From positions 372,001 through 436,000 of the forward strand of contig NZ_JOOA01000001.1 in NCBI RefSeq assembly GCF_000712055.1: 64,000 bases of DNA, in the 5' to 3' direction. The DNA comes from Ruminococcus sp. HUN007 (GTDB lineage Bacteria; Bacillota; Clostridia; Oscillospirales; Ruminococcaceae). Every line of letters starts with the position of its first letter. Position 1 is the first letter of the stretch. Position numbers and translations under genes: made by a program. The notes beneath the pieces were generated by a model. It was given only the letters and a program-made list of their open reading frames with translations, had not been told where the DNA came from and did no database searches. Positions 8,971-16,697 of this stretch are shown here, piece by piece.

Positions 8971-8988
8971 TGTATTTCCTCCCGCGTC

Positions 8989-9411
8989 TTACCTTGAAGC
9001 TGCTTTTTCAACTGTATTATCTATTTTTTCAAATACATTTTCATATTCAGGCAGCAGATTCTTTATCTCTTCGCACTGTTTCCTGTAATCCTCTGCCGTT
9101 GAACCTCTTCCGCTTTCTGCATAGATCTTTTCCCAGAACATAAGATCTGCATAAGAACCGACCATATAGAATTCCTTCAAGGGCTCATCTATTTGTTCCC
9201 AAAGCCGCGATCTTCCGGACATCTTGGCGGCTGCTCCATAGTCTTCCCTTTCGATGTATTTCAGGATATAATCACTCGTGCCTTTTTTCTGAAAGATCTC
9301 TGATTTCGATAAATTTGACACAGTCGTTACAAGCAGTGAAACAAAAGCTATCCCCAGTATGATATCAGCAATAAGCACAGCATATTCAGCTGCTATTCTT
9401 AACTTATTCAC
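8989..9411 (-). CDS. Single-pass membrane protein, second gene of the zinc-ribbon operon
   Basis: 140 aa starting with GTG at 9411. One transmembrane helix (about 8-33, AVLIADIILGIAFVSLLVTTV) and a charged helical domain (IEREDYGAAAKMSGRSRLWEQ...YRKQCEEIKNLLPEYENVFEKID). The restored upstream gene ends with TAA at 9404, overlapping this start by 8 bases, so the two are translationally coupled. It is paralogous to 7453-7860. Function unknown; the coupling suggests complex formation with the zinc-ribbon protein in the membrane. Confidence 0.65.
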   Translation of the reverse strand: MNKLRIAAEYAVLIADIILGIAFVSLLVTTVSNLSKSEIFQKKGTSDYILKYIEREDYGAAAKMSGRSRLWEQIDEPLKEFYMVGSYADLMFWEKIYAESGRGSTAEDYRKQCEEIKNLLPEYENVFEKIDNTVEKAASR

Positions 9412-10142
9412 CTAAGATGACCTCCTCAATAAATAATTTCTGTTCATTTTCAGATAAAGCAAGATAATCTTCAAGACCTTTATCATCAAGTCCGAAGTAA
9501 ACCTTCACAGCGGCATTCATTTGATTTTTCATATCCTCCGCATATTCTCTGTACTTATATCCTTCAAGATCATCTTCCGCATAACCATAACTGGAATAGA
9601 AAAAAACTGATATTATTTCCGCAGCTTTTTATATCTGACTCCTTGTCCCACGTATATCCTTCACCGTACATAACAAGTTGTTCAATACTGCTCATAGCAT
9701 ATATGTACTCACTTGACAGTTGCTTAAGGAGCTTATATTCTTCATATTCCGGATCGGTCTCATAAATATTATGACGCTCGAAAAAATTATAAAAAGCGAC
9801 ATAATTCCCGGCTTCCAGATAGCCATTAAGGATACCCTTAAATTCATCTGCTTTTCTGAGAGTCTCTGAATGGGCAATATCTCTGTCCATAAACTCAGTT
9901 TTTTCTGCCGCGAACGTCATACCAATCACACCTATGACAAGAAATACCAGAATAATACTTGCGGTTATCAAAGGTTTGTTACTGTTATATTTTCTTTCAG
10001 CTTCCTCTACGGTTTCTCTGCTCTTTTTCTTATAAGACTTATACTTCGCCCTGTGGCCTGCGCTTTCAATATTTTTACTTCCGCAGTAAGGGCAGACTTC
10101 GTCCATCAGCCCTACCTCAGCGCCGCAGTTCATACATTTCAT
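9404..10142 (-). pseudogene. Zinc-ribbon membrane protein, frameshifted in a 7-base T run
   Basis: As written the frame from ATG 10142 ends near 9570 in an unlikely tail. Removing one base of the run at 9600-9606 (seven A on the plus strand) continues the protein as YSSYGYAEDDLEGYKY...ENEQKLFIEEVILGE and stops at 9404, giving 245 aa. The plan is zinc ribbon (CMNCG...CPYCG), basic linker, one TM (about 56-77), helical domain. The restored C-terminus matches the paralogue at 7853-8624 (same SFF/SFM...YAY and ILGE positions) and overlaps the next start codon, strong evidence that the restored frame is the ancestral one. Confidence 0.7.
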
Positions 10143-10303
10143 TTGTTATTACCCGCTTTCTTTTTTCTTATGCAGATGTACCAGTCCGGTTCTCTTCTGT
10201 ACAGCCTCATCGGTTCTCGACAGATAAGCGTTCAGATTTTCTTATATCCGTATTGTCCGATACCCTATTGATTATACCATAATATCAATTTGAGTACAAC
10301 AGT

Positions 10304-10342
10304 GAAAAAAAACGGGTGACTCAGTAAGAGACACCCGTTAAT
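10304..10342 (-). terminator. Rho-independent terminator of the ABC-regulator operon
   Basis: On the minus strand AACGGGTG/CACCCGTT arms are followed by eight T. It sits 23 bp after the stop codon of the Xre-AbrB regulator gene. Confidence 0.9.
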
Positions 10343-10364
10343 ATTCACTATTATGTTCAGATGA

Positions 10365-10796
10365 TCAGTGTTCTTTCGATAACTCCTTCATAAACTCCTG
10401 CATTTTGTTTTCAAAAAATTCCGCAGGAAAAAGAGCTATTCCTACCTCGTCTGTAGCAACGATAAGACGGTCGCCGCCTTTCAGACCGAATTTGTCGCGT
10501 GCCGGCTTTGGGATAACGATCTGACCACGGTCTCCTAATGTGACGGTGCCCCACAGATTCTTTCCCCGCGGTGCCGGCGGTAATGTACCGATACCATTTA
10601 ACGACTCGGTCTTCATCAGACCGTCTATTGTAACACCGTAAACCTCAGCAAGCTGTGACGCCTTTTCAATATCCGGCACAGTCGCTCCGCTTTCCCATTT
10701 GGCATAGGCCTGACGGGAAATACCTATCTTTTCTGCGATCTGTTCCTGTGAGTATCCGTTCATTTTTCTGAGCATGATCAGATTATCCTTTAGCAT
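10365..10796 (-). CDS. Xre helix-turn-helix regulator fused to SpoVT/AbrB domain
   Basis: 143 aa. Residues about 4-58 are an Xre/Cro HTH (LRKMNGYSQEQIAEKIGISRQAYAKWESGATVPD); residues about 75-120 are a SpoVT/AbrB swapped-hairpin DNA-binding domain (GDRGQIVIPKPARDKFGLKGGDRLIV). The start at 10796 is preferred over a GTG three codons upstream because GAGGTG is correctly spaced. It is the last gene of a three-gene operon with an ABC ATPase and permease. This domain pair is common beside small ABC-2 transporters in Firmicutes, where the regulator controls the transporter; autoregulation of the 12236-12264 promoter is inferred. Confidence 0.85.
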   Translation of the reverse strand: MLKDNLIMLRKMNGYSQEQIAEKIGISRQAYAKWESGATVPDIEKASQLAEVYGVTIDGLMKTESLNGIGTLPPAPRGKNLWGTVTLGDRGQIVIPKPARDKFGLKGGDRLIVATDEVGIALFPAEFFENKMQEFMKELSKEH

Positions 10797-10809
10797 TAAG
10801 CACACCTCA

Positions 10810-11460
10810 TTATAAATCTATTTTTTCAAATGTTCTGCATGATTTTTTATATGATAAAAACGTAAGCATTGTAAACATAACAGCACCGCCGCAAAGAAGT
10901 GCTGCCTGAAGACCAATATGATCAAAGCCGAAGGCATTTACGTCTGCACATCCCGGAATATGATGAAGAGCCTCAGCGACTCCTATCGTCAGAAATGCCA
11001 CGATAATATATGTCACGAACGGTGAAAACTTATAGGCTGTTTTAAAAAATCCGCCTATGAACACCATGTTAAACAAACCGAAGATCACAAGAGCCATTCC
11101 AAGGAAAAACGGATTTGCGTTCATCAGGGCGTTCTTATGATAAACCTCCGAACTGGAAAGAACAGTCATACGGATAAGCGTAAACACCGTCATCAGAAGA
11201 AATCCTGCAAGTTCAATCATTACCGAAAACATGAATTTTCCTTTTACCACATCGCTCTTGGCAACCGGTAGCAGTGCGGAATAAACGATGTCATTTGCCT
11301 CACGGGCACTCTGAAAGCTCTGGAAAATACCGAGTGTGATGAAGAACGCTCCGCAGAGTACCGGATATCCCGGAATCAGTGTCATTACAGCTGCTGCGAG
11401 AAAGATATACGATAAAACTGATGCGCTTAAACACATCTCTTTTCTTAACATTGCATTCAT
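10810..11460 (-). CDS. ABC-2 type transporter permease
   Basis: 216 aa with six hydrophobic segments (about 14-32, 36-52, 75-97, 111-131, 145-163, 178-200), few charges and the short loops expected of an ABC-2 exporter membrane subunit. The start codon overlaps the stop of the upstream ATPase (ATGA-type overlap), and the regulator gene starts 14 bases after its stop, so all three are co-translated. The exporter's substrate cannot be told; related small transporters are linked to resistance to peptide antibiotics or lipid-targeting stress, which is only an analogy here. Confidence 0.8.
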   Translation of the reverse strand: MNAMLRKEMCLSASVLSYIFLAAAVMTLIPGYPVLCGAFFITLGIFQSFQSAREANDIVYSALLPVAKSDVVKGKFMFSVMIELAGFLLMTVFTLIRMTVLSSSEVYHKNALMNANPFFLGMALVIFGLFNMVFIGGFFKTAYKFSPFVTYIIVAFLTIGVAEALHHIPGCADVNAFGFDHIGLQAALLCGGAVMFTMLTFLSYKKSCRTFEKIDL

Positions 11461-12176
11461 GATCTCATCTCCCTTTCCAGTCTTAAGAATATTTCTTCCA
11501 GTGTTTCGTCTTCTTTGCCAAAGTCCTTAATGAAATCGGTTTTTGCACATTCAGCTTTGATCTCGCCGTGGCTGATATATACGATGTTGTCAGCGCATCT
11601 TTCAAGATCAGATGTGATGTGTGTCGAGAACAGAATTGTCACGCCGTTTTCCTTCAGCGTCGTAAACAGTTCCATAAGCTCGTCGCGTGAAAACGGATCA
11701 AGGCCACTTGTCGGTTCATCAAGGATCAGCACTTCAGCACCGTGTGACAGAGCGATAAGCAGGTTGCACTTCACCTTCATGCCCTCGGAAAGTTCCATCG
11801 GCTTCTTGTTTTCATCCAGTGCGAAAAGCTGCATATATTTACGGCAGGCTTCTTCGTCCCAATTTTTATAGAATCGCTTTGTGGTATCGATTATCTGACG
11901 AATAGTCCTTCTCGGATACCAGCTTACAGTACCCGTCGAGTAACCGATACGCTGCTTTATCTCAGTTTCATTTCCGGAAAGCGGCTTTCCGAAATAGCAT
12001 ATCTCACCGCTGTCAGTATGAACAAGATTCAGCATCGATTTGATGACAGTAGTTTTTCCTGCACCGTTACGGCCTATAAATCCGGTTATCTTTCCGCTTT
12101 CAAGTGAGAAAGATACGTTATTCAGCTTAAAAGCCGGATAGGTCTTGCACACATTCTTCAGTTCCGCAATTTTCAT
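11457..12176 (-). CDS. ABC transporter ATP-binding protein
   Basis: 239 aa, normal size for a single-domain ABC ATPase. Walker A GRNGAGKTT (about 36-44), a signature region LSEGMKVKCNLLIALSHG, Walker B LILDEPTSGLD, and the H-loop in FSTHITSD are all present. First gene of the operon with permease and Xre-AbrB regulator. It supplies energy for the membrane subunit. The promoter at 12236-12264 gives a 5' leader of about 50 bases with GGAGAGG ahead of the start. Confidence 0.92.
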   Translation of the reverse strand: MKIAELKNVCKTYPAFKLNNVSFSLESGKITGFIGRNGAGKTTVIKSMLNLVHTDSGEICYFGKPLSGNETEIKQRIGYSTGTVSWYPRRTIRQIIDTTKRFYKNWDEEACRKYMQLFALDENKKPMELSEGMKVKCNLLIALSHGAEVLILDEPTSGLDPFSRDELMELFTTLKENGVTILFSTHITSDLERCADNIVYISHGEIKAECAKTDFIKDFGKEDETLEEIFLRLEREMRS

Positions 12177-12235
12177 AGAATCCTCTCCTTTGTATGATAA
12201 GTGCGAACAATGTGACTTATCTGATTTCTATGAAT

Positions 12236-12264
12236 ATTGTAACATACAGTTGCGTCCATTTCAA
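12236..12264 (-). promoter_or_regulatory. Sigma-A promoter of the ABC transporter operon
   Basis: On the minus strand TTGAAA (12259-12264), a 17-bp spacer and TACAAT (12236-12241). It is the only good promoter between the HTH remnant and the ATPase start. Confidence 0.75.
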
Positions 12265-12292
12265 CCAACTGGAGTGTACAGAGTTCGTTAAT

Positions 12293-12394
12293 TTAAGTTG
12301 CGTTATGCGGACTTATCATCCTTGTCGCTTGCTGCCTCACAATTACCTTCGGTTTAAGCTGTCGCAAATTTTGCGACAACTGAATTTCATTCAA
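12293..12394 (-). pseudogene. Remnant of an Xre-type HTH regulator gene (N-terminal stub)
   Basis: A 33-codon frame starting with TTG at 12394, preceded by AGGTGAG, reads LNEIQLSQNLRQLKPK and then drifts to a stop. The opening matches the usual start of Xre regulators (xxLSQNLRQLR...), but the helix-turn-helix itself is missing. It lies downstream of the second copy of the promoter-dyad module, as a regulator gene would. The match is short, so this is a cautious call. Confidence 0.4.
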
Positions 12395-12449
12395 GCTCAC
12401 CTTCATTAAAATCGTCCGGAACTATGGGATTTGTAATCATTCGATATTA

Positions 12450-12530
12450 TTCATATATGAAATCATAACATTTATTATTGTGTACGTCAAGGATGGATAT
12501 TGTTATTCTTGACTTTGTTAATAGACAGAT
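12450..12530 (-). promoter_or_regulatory. Promoter with dyad operator, copy 2 of the repeated module
   Basis: About 90% identical to 1918-1990. On the minus strand TTGACG (12485-12490), 17 bp, TATGAT (12462-12467), with GTCAAG/CTTGAC arms around the -35. It points toward the truncated regulator stub at 12293-12394, so today it may drive only a remnant or read through to the ABC operon. Confidence 0.6.
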
Positions 12531-12601
12531 GTATAATTAGCGTATAGATTTTTCTGAATATCCGTTTCCCGTTGTACTGATTTTGACACACCGGATTGTG
12601 A

Positions 12602-12877
12602 TATAATCATATCAAGATAAAAATCTTAAACAACGGAGGAACGGGAAAAGCGATCCTTGATATTGATGATGCCGATGAAGACTTTTATAAGGGCGTTACC
12701 GAGGCATTAAGTGTTTACAACAGTATCGAACTGAATCCGGGAATCACTACCTGCAAGCTTTCAGCAGAACTTAAACTTCCGGAAAAGATAATCGGAAGAT
12801 ATATCCGTATCATTCAGGCTGCACATGTGCTTATCAGTTATAAGAACTGCGGATGGAAAAGTTACGGTTTTGTCTGA
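12602..12877 (+). pseudogene. C-terminal fragment, winged-helix-like end of an ATP-binding (AAA_4-type) protein
   Basis: An open frame without a credible start codon encodes LDIDDADEDFYKGVTEAL...GITTCKLSAELKLPEKIIGRYIRIIQ...NCGWKSYGFV. The middle looks like a winged helix and the context recalls the end of Schlafen-type AAA_4 DNA-binding regulators, but the family is uncertain. No N-terminal part exists upstream, so it is a decayed remnant. Its last codons (AACTGCGGATGGAAAAG) are repeated in slightly altered form 383 bp downstream. Confidence 0.4.
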
Positions 12878-13264
12878 TTTCATATTACTTAACTGCCACG
12901 GTTCAAATCATATTTTATTTTTTAGGAGGAATTACCATAGAAAATTACTACGTTATTTTCAGATATCAAGTTATCTGCGGACCAGTAAGACGTGAAGATG
13001 CAATTGAATTAGCCAAAAAAATGAGAGCTGATTCATTGGAACGCAGGCTTAGGAATACAGGGATTAATCCACACAATTGTACTGCAGAACAGAAAGATTT
13101 ATTGAAAGCTATTATCGCTTCTAATAAAACCGATTTTAAGGTTTTGCAGGAAAAACAGTGTGTTGAAGAGTACCCTGATTCATATGAATACTTCATTGTA
13201 CGAGACATATTTGCACGTGCAAAAAAATGAATAACTGTGGGTGGAAAAGCTTCGGTTTTATTTG
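12846..13264 (+). repeat. Imperfect direct repeats bounding a short insert
   Basis: The two copies are at 12846-12877 and about 13229-13264: AACTGCGGATGGAAAAG against AACTGTGGGTGGAAAAG, continuing as TTACGGTTTT against CTTCGGTTTT. Both encode NCGWKS(Y/F)GF followed by a stop. Between them lies one small ORF. The differences are mostly at third codon positions, so both copies were once coding. Confidence 0.6.
12937..13230 (+). CDS. Small hypothetical protein with non-standard start
   Basis: About 97 aa, charged, no recognised domain (IENYYVIFRYQVICGPVRREDAIELAKKMRADSLERRLRNTG...). A perfect AGGAGG lies 7 bases before an ATA codon at 12937, while the only upstream in-frame ATG (12853) lies within the tail of the preceding fragment and has no ribosome binding site. 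Either ATA is used, or an ancestral ATG has mutated and the gene is silent. It lies between the two imperfect direct repeats, immediately before the nuclease gene. Function unknown. Confidence 0.4.
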   Translation: MENYYVIFRYQVICGPVRREDAIELAKKMRADSLERRLRNTGINPHNCTAEQKDLLKAIIASNKTDFKVLQEKQCVEEYPDSYEYFIVRDIFARAKK

Positions 13265-13288
13265 CTGACATTTGGGAGGGATTATATT

Positions 13289-14188
13289 ATGGGTAAAAAA
13301 ATGAGCAAGAAAGAATTTGATCATATCATCAAAGACCTTATTGGCAATGACAAGCTTTTCGGATATAAGGCTAAATCCGAAAAGCCATACCCTATGTATT
13401 ATTCAAAAGATGTTTTTGATCAGTTCGTAAAAGATATGATAAAAAACTATCCAGATGCACATAAAAAATATAATGAAGGCGCAGAAGGAGAACTTAAAGC
13501 AAAGCGATATCCACCTAAGATGGCCTCTGTTGCATCATCATCTCGTTTCTGCTATCTGGCTTTACGTAATGGAATAGATATTACAATAGGCAGCGAACGC
13601 ATAAAAGGTAATCCTGAATTTGAAAAAGTATGCCCGATATTTTCAAAATACAAGACCCATGCGCCACATCTCGATGCATACATTATAGATAGTAACTGTT
13701 ACTTTGAAGTCAAATGTCATGAGATCTTTGACTCTCATAAAGTTGTGATGAAAGATGATTACCGGGAGCCGATAAAAGATGAATTTGGTCTTGATCCTGT
13801 GATAACTCCTAATACAAAATCTGGAACCTTTGAAATTCCACTCAAAAAATTTGGAATAGACAATAAGGATACAACAAGATTCGATATCAAGCAGCTGATA
13901 TGCCATCTTCTCGGAATTGCTAAGAAAAAGGGTACAAACAAAAAACTCGTTTATCTCTTCTTCAGACCTGATACTGATAAATTAGAAATGAGTTCTACTA
14001 TCAATGAAAACGAACTGGAAAAAGTTTTTAATGAATTACAGGAAGAGATAAAATACATTTTCGACAGTGATCCAATAAAGAACTTCTGCTCTCCAAAAAA
14101 TCACGATATAAAACTTATGGCTATAGCTGAAAAAAGTTCGGTTATGGAACCTTTGACTAATAATAATCTTATAATTTTCAGCAAGTAA
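13289..14188 (+). CDS. PGN_0703-type putative restriction endonuclease
   Basis: 299 aa from ATG 13289, chosen for the GGGAGGG eight bases upstream. The central block KTHAPHLDAYIIDSNCYFEVKCHEIF (about residues 125-150) carries the D...ExK signature of a PD-(D/E)XK nuclease, with a helical N-terminus and a later segment YLFFRPDT. The pattern matches proteins I know as the PGN_0703 family of putative restriction endonucleases; that name is from memory. No methyltransferase is adjacent, so it may be a stand-alone nuclease or need an unlinked modifier. It ends at a strong terminator and opens the defence-rich region. Confidence 0.7.
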   Translation: MGKKMSKKEFDHIIKDLIGNDKLFGYKAKSEKPYPMYYSKDVFDQFVKDMIKNYPDAHKKYNEGAEGELKAKRYPPKMASVASSSRFCYLALRNGIDITIGSERIKGNPEFEKVCPIFSKYKTHAPHLDAYIIDSNCYFEVKCHEIFDSHKVVMKDDYREPIKDEFGLDPVITPNTKSGTFEIPLKKFGIDNKDTTRFDIKQLICHLLGIAKKKGTNKKLVYLFFRPDTDKLEMSSTINENELEKVFNELQEEIKYIFDSDPIKNFCSPKNHDIKLMAIAEKSSVMEPLTNNNLIIFSK

Positions 14189-14192
14189 GCGT

Positions 14193-14226
14193 AACAGAGT
14201 CCGTCTCCTTTGAACGGACTCTGTTT
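14193..14226 (+). terminator. Rho-independent terminator after the PGN_0703-type gene
   Basis: Arms AACAGAGTCCGT and ACGGACTCTGTT are perfectly complementary over 11-12 bp and end in TTT; it starts 5 bp after the stop codon. Confidence 0.9.
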
Positions 14227-14328
14227 CATATAAAAAATAAAAGAGCTCCTGAATTGTTCAGGAACTCTATATAAGTAAAATGAATTAAAGCTTGTTCTTA
14301 CGAATAAGCCACATGATTTCTGGATTAT

Positions 14329-14508
14329 CTATCCAACAGCGATCAGAATTATTTGTCGAGCAATAATTTGGATTGTCAATTTTTTGTGCTTTTTACGTGT
14401 TTGTATTATTTTCTTGAGTTTATGAATATTTTCAAGAAATCCTACAAATACTAATAGCACAACGACAATGCCCGCCAATATAACTAGTAGCCAAACATTA
14501 AACGACAT
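14329..14508 (-). CDS. Small single-pass membrane protein
   Basis: 59 aa from MSFNVW (three codons longer if the first ATG is used). Hydrophobic segment at about 5-27, then a strongly basic tail (KLKKIIQTRKKHKKLT) and a second short hydrophobic end. It follows the 14538-14978 gene by about 30 bp on the same strand. No strong ribosome binding site is visible, so translation is uncertain. Function unknown. Confidence 0.45.
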   Translation of the reverse strand: MSFNVWLLVILAGIVVVLLVFVGFLENIHKLKKIIQTRKKHKKLTIQIIARQIILIAVG

Positions 14509-14537
14509 AAAAAACACCGTTTAAAAATCAGTATGGT

Positions 14538-14978
14538 TTATATAACGACTTCAGCCCCATCAGTAAGTCCTTTATTTCCAGTAGGACCCGTTAAAGGTTT
14601 TAGGTTATTAGTAACGCCAGCTGCACCATCGCCGCCAGCGGTTCCTTCTATAAACCCTTGAGCTTTGGCAAGATCCATTATAGTCTCAATACCTTCTTCA
14701 ACACCGCCTCCACCCGTAGCTTTTGAACCACGTCCGATGTTGGCCAGCTGAGCAAGCGTCTTAGCCATACCTGTAAGTTCAGCGATTGCGGTACCTGTTG
14801 AGGCGGTTGGATTAGCAAGACCGTCCTTTATTTTTTGATAAGTGATAACTACAATCTGAGTTACGTCAGTTTCCTTATTAGGGACTACACTTTTGCTGCT
14901 GTCTGTGCTGAGTTCGTTTTGCGACATTTCCTCAGCGTTTAAGTTTTCGTTCTGGTTCTGCTTATCTTGATTTTTCAT
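14538..14978 (-). CDS. Hypothetical protein, Gln/Asn-rich start and Gly-rich end
   Basis: 146 aa, preceded by GGAGG at a good distance. Residues 1-40 are polar and low complexity; about 40-65 look helical (VTQIVVITYQKIKDGLAN); about 65-120 are small-residue helices with a GGGG run; the C-terminus is Gly/Thr/Asn-rich. No signal peptide, no membrane segment, no known motif. It is paired with the small membrane protein downstream. It lies between the nuclease and a possible DNA-binding gene within the accessory region. Function not recognisable. Confidence 0.55.
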   Translation of the reverse strand: MKNQDKQNQNENLNAEEMSQNELSTDSSKSVVPNKETDVTQIVVITYQKIKDGLANPTASTGTAIAELTGMAKTLAQLANIGRGSKATGGGGVEEGIETIMDLAKAQGFIEGTAGGDGAAGVTNNLKPLTGPTGNKGLTDGAEVVI

Positions 14979-15065
14979 TTAAGTTTCCTCCGGTTAAATA
15001 TTTCTCTTAAAATATATATTTATTATAACCAAAATGGATTTTAATAAATATCAAGAGATTATAAT

Positions 15066-15098
15066 GAAAAAAGCCACAGCAATTTCTGCTGTAGCTTA
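15066..15098 (-). terminator. Rho-independent terminator after the 15192 gene
   Basis: On the minus strand AAGCTACAGCAG and TTGCTGTGGCTT pair with few mismatches and are followed by six T, about 95 bp after the stop codon of the 15192-16412 gene. Confidence 0.8.
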
Positions 15099-15191
15099 AT
15101 TATAGCATAATTAGATTTACGAAAAATAAAACCTATAAAAATTCAAAAAATAAAAAGGTTTTATAGAAACCGAATAATTAGATATGATTTA

Positions 15192-16412
15192 TTATTTATT
15201 TACTTTGGAACTCTCTCTTTTTTTATATGTTTTCGGAGGCCTTGAAGTAGTAAACCTAGACAACTCATATCCAATGGCTTCATCTACTTCAATCTTGATT
15301 TTTTTATATTTTTGGTCTATTGACTTACAATATTCTACGTATTTCTCCATGATTGACGAATCAGGTTTTTTTTCATTGGTAAACAAATCATTTGTATTGT
15401 GAATGCTTACCAGTTGTTCTCTCATTCGTTTTAAATTACGAATATTATCATCAATAATACCAATTACAGTTTCAATATTTTCATTGAAAAAGCATCTTGC
15501 TTTTTCAGGAGAATAATTTTTTAGTATTTCGTTTGCTTTATTGTAATCACCTACTTCTATTTTTTTGTCAATTGGTAACCATTTAGAAGCTTCTTCTTTA
15601 ATTATTTCTGCGGAATTCAACTGGGAATTTAAAATATTCATATCTATTGGCTGGAGTTGCATTTGTAAATAAATACTCCTTTGTTCATCTGTCGAAAGTT
15701 TGAAAACTTCATCAAATCTATAAATGTTTCCGCAATATTCAATTTGATCACAACTTTTATGAGCCTCTTTGTATTTTTGAATTACGTCTTTCATTTGAAT
15801 ACTTTTATTATTATCTACTGCACGCAATCCATTATTTATACATTGAATCAAAAATCTTTCAAATCCTTTTGTTGCTAGTATATGCTCTTTTTTATTTGGC
15901 AGTTTAGGTAAATCAGGTCCTTTATTATTTGAATATTTATTCACAAAAGCTTGAAAGTTATTAATATCAATTTGATCTGTATAATTATTTATGATTTTAC
16001 CTACACTAGCATCCTCAGGTATAGTTCCAACTATTATTCGAGTTAATTGTGTTGTGAAGGGCTCTATCCACAAACTTAATTCAAGTATATTTAAATATTC
16101 TTCAGAACAATAAAAATAATTTTTGAAATATGAACCTATATTTAAATCTATGTACTTTAATATGCGACTATATGTATCAGAAATGTTTTTGGCACTCATT
16201 TTTGGCACGCTATACATCCATTCGTCGTATTTGTTTAATATTGCTAATGGTTCAGCGTATTCAGCAGGGAACGAATAATGATTATCTTTTTTTAATTTTA
16301 TACCATACTTCTTACTAATCTTATTGAGCCTATTGTATACATTGTTTGATGAAATCTCCGCTAAATTTTGGAATTCGGTTATAGTATAGTCTATCGTCCT
16401 TTCCTTTTCCAA
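15192..16412 (-). CDS. Hypothetical protein, possible N-terminal DNA-binding domain
   Basis: 406 aa, very AT-rich codon use. Residues 8-50 (YTITEFQNLAEISSNNVYNRLNKISKKYGIKLKKDN) have the spacing of a short HTH that reads like a MerR-type or replication-initiator-like motif (inference). The remainder is largely helical, with charged stretches around 290-345 that could form a coiled coil. Two homopolymer runs of 7 and 8 A lie in the coding strand without breaking the frame. No known domain was recognised. Single gene with its own terminator. Confidence 0.6.
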   Translation of the reverse strand: MEKERTIDYTITEFQNLAEISSNNVYNRLNKISKKYGIKLKKDNHYSFPAEYAEPLAILNKYDEWMYSVPKMSAKNISDTYSRILKYIDLNIGSYFKNYFYCSEEYLNILELSLWIEPFTTQLTRIIVGTIPEDASVGKIINNYTDQIDINNFQAFVNKYSNNKGPDLPKLPNKKEHILATKGFERFLIQCINNGLRAVDNNKSIQMKDVIQKYKEAHKSCDQIEYCGNIYRFDEVFKLSTDEQRSIYLQMQLQPIDMNILNSQLNSAEIIKEEASKWLPIDKKIEVGDYNKANEILKNYSPEKARCFFNENIETVIGIIDDNIRNLKRMREQLVSIHNTNDLFTNEKKPDSSIMEKYVEYCKSIDQKYKKIKIEVDEAIGYELSRFTTSRPPKTYKKRESSKVNK

Positions 16413-16518
16413 TTTTTATACACTCCTTTGAAAAAATCTTTTTTATGTCCCACCATATACTACATATACATTCAACTATTTTACTAGAAAACTAAGCAAC
16501 AGAATAGATATCTACCCG

Positions 16519-16605
16519 TTGAGGTTCAAAACTGAGCTGTTTTTTCAATTTCGCTGCAGGCGCAACCATTTACTAGGTACGCCTGCGGCGTGCTATTTTA
16601 TAACA
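16519..16605. repeat. Dispersed palindromic repeat, copy with GTACGCC hairpin
   Basis: About 85 bp containing GTTCAAA, a GCTGCAGGCGC element and GTACGCCTGCGGCGTGC (a hairpin). The same order of blocks recurs at 42480-42570; the last hairpin alone recurs at 45907-45924 and 61055-61072. Probably a small dispersed element of this genome. The rest of 16413-16697 holds no gene. Confidence 0.6.
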
Positions 16606-16697
16606 AAAAATCGCACTTAACTGAGCTAACAATATACAGCTTTATCAAGACTATTAAAGCCAATGATTTCTTAAATTCACAGAATTTTTTCATCTCT

